Positions 1 through 6,084 of a DNA stretch of 9,238 nucleotides are shown here, in pieces. Within the stretch, counting starts at the first letter, position 1, and each line of letters starts with the position of its first letter. Under the pieces are notes generated by a model that saw nothing but the letters and a program-made list of their open reading frames with translations, was not told the DNA's origin and ran no database searches. This stretch comes from Lachnospiraceae bacterium. GTDB lineage: Bacteria; Bacillota; Clostridia; Lachnospirales; Lachnospiraceae. Location: contig JAFPYK010000119.1 of NCBI GenBank assembly GCA_017412265.1, forward strand, positions 1 through 9,238, given 5' to 3'. A program made the translations under genes and the position numbers.

Positions 1-1
1 A

Positions 2-499
2 AAGATGGGCAAGTCGCCGGCGCAGATCCTGGAGGAAACCAATTCGTCCATCTGTTCCGCCAACCGGGAGGATATGTTCGTCACCGCGTGGATCGGGATC
101 CTGGAGATCTCGACCGGACGGCTCACCGCGGCCAACGCCGGGCATGAGTATCCGCTGATCCGAAGCAGTGCCGGGAAGAGGTTCGAGGTCTTCCGGGACC
201 GGCACGGATTCGTGGTCGGCGGTATGCCGGATGTGAAATATCACGATTATGAGATCCAGCTGGAGCCCGGATCCGCCATCTTCCTGTACACAGACGGACT
301 TCCGGAGGCAAAGGATGCAGAAGACCGGATGTTCGCAATCGAGGGTGTGACGGAGCGGCTGAACGAGGCGCCGGGGCGCAAGCCGGAGGAGATGCTTCTT
401 GACATGCATCAGGCGGTGAAGGAATTTGCGAAAGGGGCCGAGCCGTTTGACGATGTGACGATGCTCTGCCTGCAGTATATCGGACCGCAGAAGGCCTGA
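2..499 (+). CDS. SpoIIE-type PP2C serine phosphatase, C-terminal part (5' end outside window)
   Basis: This is the C-terminal part of a PPM/PP2C phosphatase of the SpoIIE/RsbU class, which removes phosphate from serine or threonine of partner proteins such as anti-anti-sigma factors. The reading frame is open to the window edge. The first ATG (position 5) has no ribosome binding site and lies inside the domain, so the true start is upstream. Counting from that ATG, visible family motifs are MFVTAWIGILE followed by an AGHEYPL segment (about residues 24-50), FLYTDGLPEAKD with a metal-binding Asp (about 93-104), and the terminal FDDVTMLCL with another conserved acidic pair (about 149-157). The domain ends normally and the stop is TGA. 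Any N-terminal sensor, HAMP or membrane region would be upstream, so the input signal cannot be told. The next gene is convergent. Family assignment is firm; the substrate is unknown. Confidence 0.9.
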   Translation, partial: KMGKSPAQILEETNSSICSANREDMFVTAWIGILEISTGRLTAANAGHEYPLIRSSAGKRFEVFRDRHGFVVGGMPDVKYHDYEIQLEPGSAIFLYTDGLPEAKDAEDRMFAIEGVTERLNEAPGRKPEEMLLDMHQAVKEFAKGAEPFDDVTMLCLQYIGPQKA

Positions 500-545
500 C
501 ACAGAGGATGCAGGCGCGGGAGCGGAGAGAATGAAATGAAATGAA

Positions 546-580
546 AAGTGCCGGAGGATGATAGCCATCCTCCGGCACTT
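546..580 (-). terminator. Strong intrinsic terminator between convergent genes
   Basis: A perfect 15-bp stem (arms 546-560 and 566-580) closes on a 5-base loop, ATAGC. On the minus strand the stem is followed by a T-rich tract (reverse complement of 531-545), so it fits best as the terminator of the isomerase-like gene that ends at 600. On the plus strand the downstream bases are not T-rich, but the same hairpin could also slow transcripts leaving the phosphatase gene. Confidence 0.85.
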
Positions 581-599
581 GCAATTGTAAGGCTTATGA

Positions 600-1238
600 T
601 CAGTCGGCGATCACTTTCTCGACGAAATCGATCAGATCCTGATCCTTCGCGTTCGCGCGCAGGAACTTCATGGTGTCAGGGCCCCAGAAAGCCATCTTCA
701 CGAGGTCATGATCCGCATTCTCAAGGATGTAGCGGATGTCGTGATGAGCAACCTTCTTTAACTCCTGAAGGATACCGTAGTTGGTCTTCTCGGACTGCGC
801 CGCGGACTCCGGATAACCGCCGCCGCCGGGCTGTGCAAAGAGCTTCTCAAACACATACTCCAGATTGACTTCGCCGCCCCAGCCGTAGCCTTTCGCGTAA
901 GGAAGGGAGACAACGTTGCCGTTGTTGATCTGGGTGAACAGATAAGCGTCGGAAGGATCGATGACGAGACCGCAGTTCACGCCGGGCATCGCGTTGGCGG
1001 CAATGCAGGCGCCCTCGCCGGTACCGCAGCCGGTGACAACAAAATCAGCAGCGCCGGAAGCCAGGATCGTGGCGATCAGAATGGCGTTCTGGTTGTAGGT
1101 CATACGAGGCGCTTCCATGTTGAACTGACCGTAGTTGTCAACGGTATGTCCGTAAGAAGCAGCGACCTTCTTCAGGGTATTGTAGACGATTTCGTTCTTG
1201 GCGGATGTGCTCCACTCCATAACTAATGCAACTCTCAT
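600..1238 (-). CDS. RpiB/LacA/LacB-family sugar-phosphate isomerase-like protein
   Basis: A 212-residue protein of the RpiB/LacAB fold. Classical members interconvert aldose and ketose 5- or 6-phosphates in the cytoplasm. The family core is clear: GCGTGEG at residues 70-76 with the catalytic-type Cys71, followed by ACIAANAMPGVNCGLV (77-92), and NNGNVVSL (105-112) in place of the usual HN-x-AN-V-L strand. It differs from textbook RpiB (about 150 residues) in three ways. The N-terminal SDHAG phosphate/substrate motif reads MEWST (7-11), the ring-opening His before NN is Ile104, and there is a C-terminal extension of roughly 60 residues from about 145. Long RpiB-like proteins of this size are known in Firmicutes without a settled substrate, so an RpiB or LacAB activity should not be assumed. 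The start is fixed by AAGGAGG-type bases (1241-1250 on the complement), and a consensus promoter lies upstream. The gene is monocistronic, read away from the PHP gene. Confidence 0.85.
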   Translation of the reverse strand: MRVALVMEWSTSAKNEIVYNTLKKVAASYGHTVDNYGQFNMEAPRMTYNQNAILIATILASGAADFVVTGCGTGEGACIAANAMPGVNCGLVIDPSDAYLFTQINNGNVVSLPYAKGYGWGGEVNLEYVFEKLFAQPGGGGYPESAAQSEKTNYGILQELKKVAHHDIRYILENADHDLVKMAFWGPDTMKFLRANAKDQDLIDFVEKVIAD

Positions 1239-1240
1239 AA

Positions 1241-1250
1241 GAACCTCCTT
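1241..1250 (-). promoter_or_regulatory. Ribosome binding site of the RpiB-like gene
   Basis: The complement reads AAGGAGGTTC, a near-perfect Shine-Dalgarno sequence just before the ATG at 1238. It settles the start and suggests efficient translation. Confidence 0.85.
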
Positions 1251-1301
1251 TAGAGAAAACCGGGAATCTCCGGCAGATCAGTAATACTTAATTCCAGTAA
1301 G

Positions 1302-1330
1302 ATTATAGGTTTGAAGACGTTTGTTGTCAA
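1302..1330 (-). promoter_or_regulatory. Perfect-consensus sigma-A promoter of the RpiB-like gene
   Basis: On the minus strand, TTGACA (complement of 1325-1330), a 17-bp spacer, and TATAAT (complement of 1302-1307) give full consensus at both boxes with optimal spacing. Transcription should start near 1295, leaving a leader of about 55-60 nt. Such an unregulated-looking strong promoter suggests high expression, unless the palindrome over the -35 box binds a repressor. Confidence 0.85.
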
Positions 1331-1339
1331 TATTGACAA
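1324..1339. promoter_or_regulatory. 16-bp perfect palindrome formed by two back-to-back -35 boxes
   Basis: TTGTCAATATTGACAA equals its own reverse complement. It contains the minus-strand TTGACA of the RpiB-like gene and the plus-strand TTGACA of the PHP gene, two bases apart. It may simply be two consensus -35 boxes meeting head to head, or it may be a shared operator. The sequence alone does not separate these. Confidence 0.6.
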
Positions 1340-1361
1340 GATGGCATTTTATCATTATCCT
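1333..1361 (+). promoter_or_regulatory. Sigma-A promoter of the PHP-domain gene
   Basis: TTGACA (1333-1338), a 17-bp spacer and TATCCT (1356-1361, 4 of 6 consensus) predict a start of transcription near 1368, about 30 nt before the ATG at 1398. It is divergent from, and shares its -35 palindrome with, the promoter of the RpiB-like gene. Confidence 0.7.
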
Positions 1362-1397
1362 GTTGTGCAGATGCTATGGAAGAGAAGGGGTTCGGAT

Positions 1398-2138
1398 ATG
1401 TCTCATTACGTTCTTGACACACATACACACACGATTGCAAGCGGACACGCGTATTCCACGATGAAGGAAATGATCGATACCGCGAGGGAGAAGGGGCTTG
1501 AGCTGCTGGCAATCACCGAACACGGGCCGCAGCTGAAGGGAAGTGTGACGGAGGTGTATTTCCGCAACTTCAAGGTGATCCCGCGCCGGTACGGCTCGCT
1601 GGAGCTGATGATGGGAATCGAGGCGGACATCCTGGACGCGCAGGGGACGCTCGGCATCCCGCCGCAGCTGCAGGAGAGGATGGATTATATCATCGCGAGC
1701 CTTCATCCGCTGGTGAGAACGCCGATGTCTCCGGAGGAGAATACCTCTGCCTATCTCGGGGCGATATGCAATCCTTATGTCTGCACGCTCGGCCACATCG
1801 ATGACGGCAAGTACGAGTGTGACTATGAGGCGATCGTGCGGGAGGCGAAGCGCACCTTTACACTGATTGAGATCAACAGTTCTTCGCTGCACCCGAAGGC
1901 GTCGAGAAAGAATTCCAGGGAGAACTTAAGAGAGATTCTCCGCCTGTGCAGAGAGCTCGATGTGCCGGTCGTTCTGGACAGTGATGCCCATATCTGCTAC
2001 GATATCGCCAATTTTGCGCGCGCGGAGGAGCTTCTGCAGGAGGAGAATTTCCCGGAGGAACTGGTGGTGAATACCTCGGTTGAGAAATTTAAGGCCTGTA
2101 TTGAGAAAAAACGTCTTTACTTTCGTGTTGTGAAGTGA
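1398..2138 (+). CDS. PHP-domain phosphoesterase, YcdX-like
   Basis: A 246-residue cytoplasmic metal-dependent phosphoesterase of the polymerase-and-histidinol-phosphatase (PHP) superfamily. Length and sequence order match Escherichia coli YcdX (about 245 aa, trinuclear metal site). All expected metal ligands appear in register: DTHTHT gives His9 and His11, then His17, His42 (ITEHGP), Glu75 (GIEADI), His103 (SLHPL), His133 (GHID), and Asp196/His198 (DSDAH). The physiological substrate of this branch is not settled; histidinol phosphate is one possibility for PHP proteins but nothing here links it to a his operon. The start at 1398 is chosen because YcdX homology begins there, GAGAAGGGG (1382-1390) is suitably placed, and the predicted promoter lies inside the longer open frame that begins at TTG 1311. 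The ATG at 1371 is an alternative without a good ribosome binding site. Confidence 0.9.
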   Translation: MSHYVLDTHTHTIASGHAYSTMKEMIDTAREKGLELLAITEHGPQLKGSVTEVYFRNFKVIPRRYGSLELMMGIEADILDAQGTLGIPPQLQERMDYIIASLHPLVRTPMSPEENTSAYLGAICNPYVCTLGHIDDGKYECDYEAIVREAKRTFTLIEINSSSLHPKASRKNSRENLREILRLCRELDVPVVLDSDAHICYDIANFARAEELLQEENFPEELVVNTSVEKFKACIEKKRLYFRVVK

Positions 2139-2144
2139 TAAAAT
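2116..2144 (+). promoter_or_regulatory. Possible promoter of yerC
   Basis: TTTACT (2116-2121), a 17-bp spacer and TAAAAT (2139-2144) form a reasonable but not strong sigma-A promoter straddling the end of the PHP gene. A second TATAAG (2181-2186) lies closer to yerC but lacks a matching -35 box. Transcription of yerC could also continue from the PHP gene, because no clear terminator lies between them. Confidence 0.4.
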
Positions 2145-2153
2145 ATCACAACA
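2126..2153. repeat. Nested inverted repeats over the PHP stop codon and putative yerC -10
   Basis: Two overlapping dyads share their right arm. TGTTGTGA (2126-2133) pairs with TCACAACA (2146-2153) across 12 bases. GTGATA (2135-2140) pairs with TATCAC (2144-2149) across AAA. Both cannot form together. They overlap the possible yerC -10 box, which suggests an operator or a weak RNA switch. The following bases are only loosely T-rich, so a terminator role is weak. Confidence 0.5.
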
Positions 2154-2229
2154 GTGAACTTTTATTGCTTTACACAAGCATATAAGAGAAGCGCTGCAGT
2201 CAACATGACAAGCGGAGGTTATCGACAGA

Positions 2230-2523
2230 ATGAACAATAAGATCAAGACTCCGGCCGTGGACCGTCTCTTTGCGGCTATTCACAGCCTGGAATCCATCGA
2301 TGAGTGTTATATCTTTTTTGAGGATGTCTGCACCGTCAACGAGATTCTTTCCCTTGCCCAGAGATTTGAAGTGGCGGGGATGCTCCGGCAGAAGAAGACG
2401 TATATGGAGATCGCGCAGAAGACCGGGGCTTCCACAGCGACCATCAGCCGTGTGAACCGGTCGCTCAATTACGGCAATGACGGCTACGACATGGTATTTG
2501 CCAGAATCGGCGAGCCGGAATAA
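2230..2523 (+). CDS. yerC: YerC/YecD-family TrpR-related DNA-binding protein
   Basis: A 97-residue protein of the YerC/YecD family, a TrpR-superfamily group common in Firmicutes. The helical N-terminal part includes LFAAIHSLESIDECYIFFED (residues 13-32) and an LSLAQRFEVAGMLRQKKTY stretch. A helix-turn-helix follows at about residues 57-78 (TYMEIAQKTGASTATISRVN), the part expected to read DNA. It carries no separate effector domain, and its ligand and targets are unknown; tryptophan should not be assumed. Length is normal for the family. The start ATG is supported by GCGGAGG (2212-2218). A clean intrinsic terminator follows the stop. In Bacillus subtilis yerC also lies near pcrA (recalled, not checked), so this could be a retained neighbourhood. 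Autoregulation through the upstream dyads is an inference. Confidence 0.92.
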   Translation: MNNKIKTPAVDRLFAAIHSLESIDECYIFFEDVCTVNEILSLAQRFEVAGMLRQKKTYMEIAQKTGASTATISRVNRSLNYGNDGYDMVFARIGEPE

Positions 2524-2533
2524 ATTGTTAGCA

Positions 2534-2566
2534 AATCACCGGATTCCTGAGGGGATCCGGTTTTTT
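2534..2566 (+). terminator. Intrinsic terminator of yerC
   Basis: A 10-bp stem (2538-2547 with 2552-2561, one G-T pair) has the tetraloop TGAG and runs straight into TTTTTT (2561-2566). An A-rich stretch lies before it. This separates yerC from the HA-repeat gene. Confidence 0.9.
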
Positions 2567-2663
2567 GCGCCTGCGGATACACCTTGCCGGAAGAGCACAG
2601 AGACATAATCGGAGATTGTGTCACGGGAAACGATTTTATTTTTCATAAATAGGGAATTTACTC

Positions 2664-2692
2664 TTGAAAAAATATAAACCAAAGGCTATACT
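2664..2692 (+). promoter_or_regulatory. Sigma-A promoter of the HA-repeat gene
   Basis: TTGAAA (2664-2669), a 17-bp spacer and TATACT (2687-2692) match consensus at 5 of 6 bases each, in a locally AT-rich patch. Transcription should start near 2699. The resulting leader holds a hairpin (2717-2739). The rest of the gap 2567-2663 shows nothing recognisable. Confidence 0.75.
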
Positions 2693-2716
2693 CGTACATA
2701 TACAAAAGTTTAGGCA

Positions 2717-2739
2717 CCGAGAGACGGATGTCTCTTCGG
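2717..2739 (+). promoter_or_regulatory. Leader hairpin before the HA-repeat gene
   Basis: CCGAGAGAC (2717-2725) pairs with GTCTCTTCGG (2730-2739) around the loop GGAT, with one bulged base. It ends six bases before the GAGGTG ribosome binding site (2745-2750). No T tract follows, so it is not a terminator. It could stabilise the messenger or modulate translation. It matches no riboswitch I recognise. Confidence 0.45.
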
Positions 2740-2758
2740 CGCAAGAGGTGGAGAGTGT

Positions 2759-3646
2759 ATGTGTAAGAGAGAGCGGTATCACGGCATGTCGTGGGAGGCA
2801 TGGTACCAGCTGGCGGAGAAGTATGTGAAGGAGCACGGGAACCTTCTGGTCCCGCGCGGGTACATCGATGAGGGCTACCGGCTCGGGAGGTGGATCGAGC
2901 GGCAGAGGGCCGCTTACAACGGCAAGGTGTTTTATACGGCGCTGGATGAGGAGAGAATCCGGCGGCTCAATGAGATCGGCATGGTCTGGAAACTGGAGGT
3001 TCGCGAGGAATGGAACACCTGGTACGCCTATGCGAAGGAGTACTACCGCAAGAGAGGGAACCTCAAGGTTTCCGGCCGATATGTCACCGCGGACGGCCAT
3101 TGCCTGGGCAACTGGATCCGGGAACAGCGAAAGAGGTTCCGTGACGGACAGTTATCGAAGCAGCAGATCCGGTGGCTCAATCAGATCGGAATGGTCTGGC
3201 GCGTGACGAAGACTCATGACTGGGACCAGTGGTATGAGATCGCACAGGATTATTACCGGGAGAACGGGAACCTGAGAGTCCCGACGGTCTATGTGACCGC
3301 GGACGGGATGCGGCTCGGCCAGTGGATCTGCGTGCAGAGAGAACGCAGGAAGGGAAGAGCAGGCACCCAGCTGAACGAGGAGGAGATCCGGAGGCTTGAC
3401 GAGATCGGAATGATCTGGGACATCAAGAGTGAATGGAATGATGCCTGGGAGGATCAGTTCGCGCAGATCGAGCAGTTTGTGGAGGAGAACCAGAGAATGC
3501 CTCACGGGGCCGCTGAGTTGGGCCGAAACGGAAAACCTATGGCCGCCTGGGTGAGTGCACAGAAGGCCCTGATGGCCAGAGGAAGGCTGAGAGAAGAGCG
3601 ATGTGAGCGGCTTCAGCAGCTGATGAAAAAAGCTAATTATCGATGA
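2759..3646 (+). CDS. Stand-alone helicase-associated (HA) repeat protein
   Basis: A 295-residue protein made almost wholly of tandem helicase-associated (HA, Pfam PF03457-type) repeats, a small three-helix module usually found at the C-terminus of large helicases and thought to bind nucleic acid. Repeats run at about residues 12-77, 85-147, 155-220 and a degraded fourth at 226-290. The repeat pattern is W-x3-Y, then GNL-x-VP, a Y-x-T-x-DG turn, LG-x-WI-x2-QR, and IGM-x-W at the end. Repeat four keeps AAWVSAQK but has lost IGM-x-W. No helicase, nuclease, signal peptide or membrane segment is present. Aromatic and Arg/Lys residues are abundant, fitting nucleic-acid contact. The start is backed by GAGGTG (2745-2750). 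It has its own promoter and terminator and precedes pcrA on the same strand. A role with PcrA is speculation; the function is unknown. Confidence 0.85.
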   Translation: MCKRERYHGMSWEAWYQLAEKYVKEHGNLLVPRGYIDEGYRLGRWIERQRAAYNGKVFYTALDEERIRRLNEIGMVWKLEVREEWNTWYAYAKEYYRKRGNLKVSGRYVTADGHCLGNWIREQRKRFRDGQLSKQQIRWLNQIGMVWRVTKTHDWDQWYEIAQDYYRENGNLRVPTVYVTADGMRLGQWICVQRERRKGRAGTQLNEEEIRRLDEIGMIWDIKSEWNDAWEDQFAQIEQFVEENQRMPHGAAELGRNGKPMAAWVSAQKALMARGRLREERCERLQQLMKKANYR

Positions 3647-3655
3647 GGTTATGAG

Positions 3656-3690
3656 AGGGAGTTTTCGGTACGAACGAAAACTCCCTTCTT
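3656..3690 (+). terminator. Intrinsic terminator of the HA-repeat gene
   Basis: A perfect 12-bp stem (3656-3667 with 3675-3686) has a 7-base loop and the T-rich tail TTCTT. It lies ten bases after the stop codon. The tail overlaps the putative -35 box of the pcrA promoter, so terminator and promoter are packed end to end. Confidence 0.8.
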
Positions 3691-3717
3691 GTCTGTTCAG
3701 AGCGGATCTGATAGAAT
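3689..3717 (+). promoter_or_regulatory. Putative pcrA promoter
   Basis: TTGTCT (3689-3694), a 17-bp spacer and TAGAAT (3712-3717) predict a start near 3724 and a leader of about 30 nt. The -35 box is moderate (4 of 6) and the -10 is good (5 of 6). The position right behind a terminator supports an independent pcrA transcript. Confidence 0.55.
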
Positions 3718-3753
3718 AAATCCGATGCGATGTTGACAGAATGAGGAAGAATT

Positions 3754-6069
3754 ATGAATCTGGAACAGGAACTGAATCGAGAACAGCTGGAGGCAGTGCT
3801 TCATGTGCAGGGGCCTCTTCTTATTTTGGCGGGAGCGGGCTCGGGCAAGACCCGCGTGCTCACTTACAGGATCGCGCATCTTCTGGAGCTCGGTGTGAAC
3901 CCGTGGCAGATACTTGCGCTTACATTTACGAATAAGGCGGCCGGAGAGATGCGGCAGAGAGTGGACCAGATGGCGGGGCCGGACGCCCAGCGGATCTGGG
4001 TGAGCACCTTCCACTCGACCTGTGTGCGGATCCTCCGGAGATTTTCGGAGCGGCTCGGCTTCGAGAGCCATTTCACCATCTATGACACGGATGACCAGAG
4101 GAGCCTGATGAAGGAGATCCTGAAGCTTCATGAGATTGACCCGAAGCTGATGAATGAGAAGACGGTGCTCAGCTATATCTCGTCCGCGAAGGACCGGATG
4201 ATCGGGCCGGCGCGTTTCTTAGAGGAGGCCGCGGGGGATTACCGCAGGACCAGGGCCGGCGAGTGCTACGAGGACTACCAGAGGAGGCTTCGCGCGAATA
4301 ACGCGATGGATTTTGACGACCTGATCCTCTATACGATCCGTCTCTTTCAGGAGAATGAAGACGTACTGGAGCACTATCAGCAGCGCTTCCGCTACATTAT
4401 GGTGGATGAGTACCAGGACACCAACCAGGCGCAGTTTGAGCTTGTGAGGCTTCTGGCGCACTACGTCAATGAGGACGGTGAGATCGAGCACAATCTCTGC
4501 GTGGTCGGCGACGATGACCAGTCCATCTACCGGTTCCGCGGTGCGGATATCCACAATATCCTCTCGTTTGAGGAGAGATACCCGGGCTGCCGCACGATCC
4601 GCCTGGAGGAGAATTACCGGTCGACGCAGACCATCCTGGACGCGGCGAATGAAGTCATCGCGAACAATAAGGAGCGCAAGAAGAAACGGCTCTGGACGAA
4701 GAACCCGAAGGGGGAAGCCATCAGCCTGATTCAGTATGAGAATGAGTATGAGGAGGCTTCAGGCGTGGTCGCGAAGATCGCGGAGCTCGTGAAGGAAGGA
4801 GCGCATTACCGGGACTGCGCGATCCTCTACCGGACCAACGCACAGTCGCGTGTCTTCGAGGAGAAGTTCAATATCCGCGCGATCCCTTATCATATCGTGA
4901 ACGGGCATAATTTCTATGAGCGCAAGGAGATCAAGGACCTGCTGGCCTACCTGGCGGTTCTGGACAACCCGGCGGACGACCTCGCGGTGCGGCGCATCAT
5001 CAACGTCCCGAAGCGGGGGATCGGCCTGACGACGATTGACCGGATCCAGGGATTCGCGGTGAACAACGATATGAGCTTCTATGAGGCGCTTCAGCACGCG
5101 GAGTATATCCCGGATGTGGGGCGGAGCCGCGCGAAGCTGGACGGGTTTACCGCGCTGATGGAGGGCTTTCGTGAGAAGATGGCCGGGGAGGATTACAGCC
5201 TCCTGGACCTGATGAACGATGTCCTGGAGAAGACCGGGTACCTGGATGAACTGAAGGCAGAAGGAACCGAGGAGTCGAAGGGCAGAATCGAGAACATCGA
5301 CGAGCTCCTGAATATCATCGGGCATTATATCGAAAATGTGCCGGAGGATGAGGAGGCCACGCTGTCGGGTCTGCTGGAGCAGATCAAGATCAACGGCGAG
5401 GGCGGCTCTGCCGCGGACGGCGAGAAGGAGGTCCGCGATCCGGACGACCGCGTGCTCCTGATGACGCTTCACTCTGCCAAGGGCCTGGAATTCCCTTACG
5501 TGTTCCTGTGCGGCATGGAGGACGGCATCTTCCCGGGCTACGGGACGATCCTGAGTGATGACGAGTCGGATATGGAGGAGGAGCGCCGGCTGGCTTACGT
5601 GGGAATCACACGTGCCAAGAAGATGCTCTATATGAGCTGCGCGAAGCTTCGCATGATGCGCGGAGAGACGACGATGAACAAGCCGTCGTCATTTATCCGG
5701 GAGATCCCGAGGCACCTGATTCACCAGGGAGGCACGGGACCCAGAAAGTATGAGAGCGGGCAGAAGGCATTCCGACGCGACAGCGGGAAGCTCGGCAGCG
5801 GCAACGGCGGCATCTTCGGCAGCAATCCTTACATCTCCAAGGGCGTGGGAGCTTACCAGAATCGGGGGACGATGTTCGATAAGCCTGCGAAGCCGTCCGC
5901 TGAGACCATCGATTATGCCGCGGGAGACCGCGTCAGCCATATCAAATTCGGCGAAGGAACCGTCCTGGATCTGGTGAAAAAGGGAGCGGACGCCGAGGTC
6001 ACGGTGGAGTTTGACAAAGCCGGGCGGAAGAAGATGCTCGCTTCGTTCGCAAAACTGAGAAAAATATAA
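3754..6069 (+). CDS. pcrA: ATP-dependent DNA helicase PcrA (UvrD/Rep superfamily 1A)
   Basis: A 771-residue 3'-5' superfamily 1 DNA helicase that unwinds DNA in repair and plasmid replication and clears obstacles such as RecA and RNA polymerase. All helicase motifs are intact: Q motif LNREQLEAV (7-15), Walker A AGAGSGKT (26-33), TFTNKAAGEM (57-66), Walker B DEYQD (218-222), motif III GDDDQSIYRFRGA (252-264), ENYRST (286-291), motif V TLHSAKGLEF (571-580) and motif VI YVGITRAK (615-622). A Gly/Arg/Ser-rich linker (about 655-710) leads to a C-terminal Tudor-like domain (about 722-771, DRVSHIKFGEGTVLDL), the part known in PcrA to contact RNA polymerase and in UvrD family members repair partners. 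Length is slightly above the usual 720-760. The start has AGGAAG (3744-3749). Usual partners pcrB and ligA are absent here. Function is essentially certain; PcrA is preferred over UvrD/Rep because of the Gram-positive context. Confidence 0.97.
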   Translation: MNLEQELNREQLEAVLHVQGPLLILAGAGSGKTRVLTYRIAHLLELGVNPWQILALTFTNKAAGEMRQRVDQMAGPDAQRIWVSTFHSTCVRILRRFSERLGFESHFTIYDTDDQRSLMKEILKLHEIDPKLMNEKTVLSYISSAKDRMIGPARFLEEAAGDYRRTRAGECYEDYQRRLRANNAMDFDDLILYTIRLFQENEDVLEHYQQRFRYIMVDEYQDTNQAQFELVRLLAHYVNEDGEIEHNLCVVGDDDQSIYRFRGADIHNILSFEERYPGCRTIRLEENYRSTQTILDAANEVIANNKERKKKRLWTKNPKGEAISLIQYENEYEEASGVVAKIAELVKEGAHYRDCAILYRTNAQSRVFEEKFNIRAIPYHIVNGHNFYERKEIKDLLAYLAVLDNPADDLAVRRIINVPKRGIGLTTIDRIQGFAVNNDMSFYEALQHAEYIPDVGRSRAKLDGFTALMEGFREKMAGEDYSLLDLMNDVLEKTGYLDELKAEGTEESKGRIENIDELLNIIGHYIENVPEDEEATLSGLLEQIKINGEGGSAADGEKEVRDPDDRVLLMTLHSAKGLEFPYVFLCGMEDGIFPGYGTILSDDESDMEEERRLAYVGITRAKKMLYMSCAKLRMMRGETTMNKPSSFIREIPRHLIHQGGTGPRKYESGQKAFRRDSGKLGSGNGGIFGSNPYISKGVGAYQNRGTMFDKPAKPSAETIDYAAGDRVSHIKFGEGTVLDLVKKGADAEVTVEFDKAGRKKMLASFAKLRKI

Positions 6070-6083
6070 TTTCTTCGGAAATT
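6068..6083 (+). other. Short UUCG hairpin at the pcrA stop codon
   Basis: AATTTC and GAAATT form a 6-bp stem capped by a C(UUCG)G tetraloop, starting within the TAA stop. There is no T tract after it, so it is more likely an RNA 3'-end stabiliser or processing stop than a terminator. Confidence 0.4.
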
Positions 6084-6084
6084 G

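Noticed and set aside
531..545. Three copies of ATGAA as a microsatellite
   Set aside because: Only three units in an intergenic spot; on the minus strand it simply supplies the T-rich tail of the terminator.
1324..1339. Palindrome as a Rex (redox repressor) site
   Set aside because: Rex sites have half-sites of the TTGTGA/TTGTTAA type with a wider centre; the two-base centre and TTGTCAA arms do not fit.
1311..1397. Longer N-terminus of the PHP protein from TTG 1311
   Set aside because: It contains the predicted promoter, has no ribosome binding site, and the family homology begins at ATG 1398.
2567..2663. Possible small RNA or extra terminator before the HA-repeat promoter
   Set aside because: Only a 5-bp pairing (AATCG/CGATT) with a 19-base loop could be found, which is within chance.
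4759..5472. Long minus-strand open frame opposite pcrA
   Set aside because: It mirrors the GC-rich codon third positions of an intact helicase gene, has low-complexity Leu/Arg/His/Val composition and no ribosome binding site.
6068..6083. UUCG hairpin as a terminator of pcrA
   Set aside because: The stem is short and AT-rich and no T tract follows.
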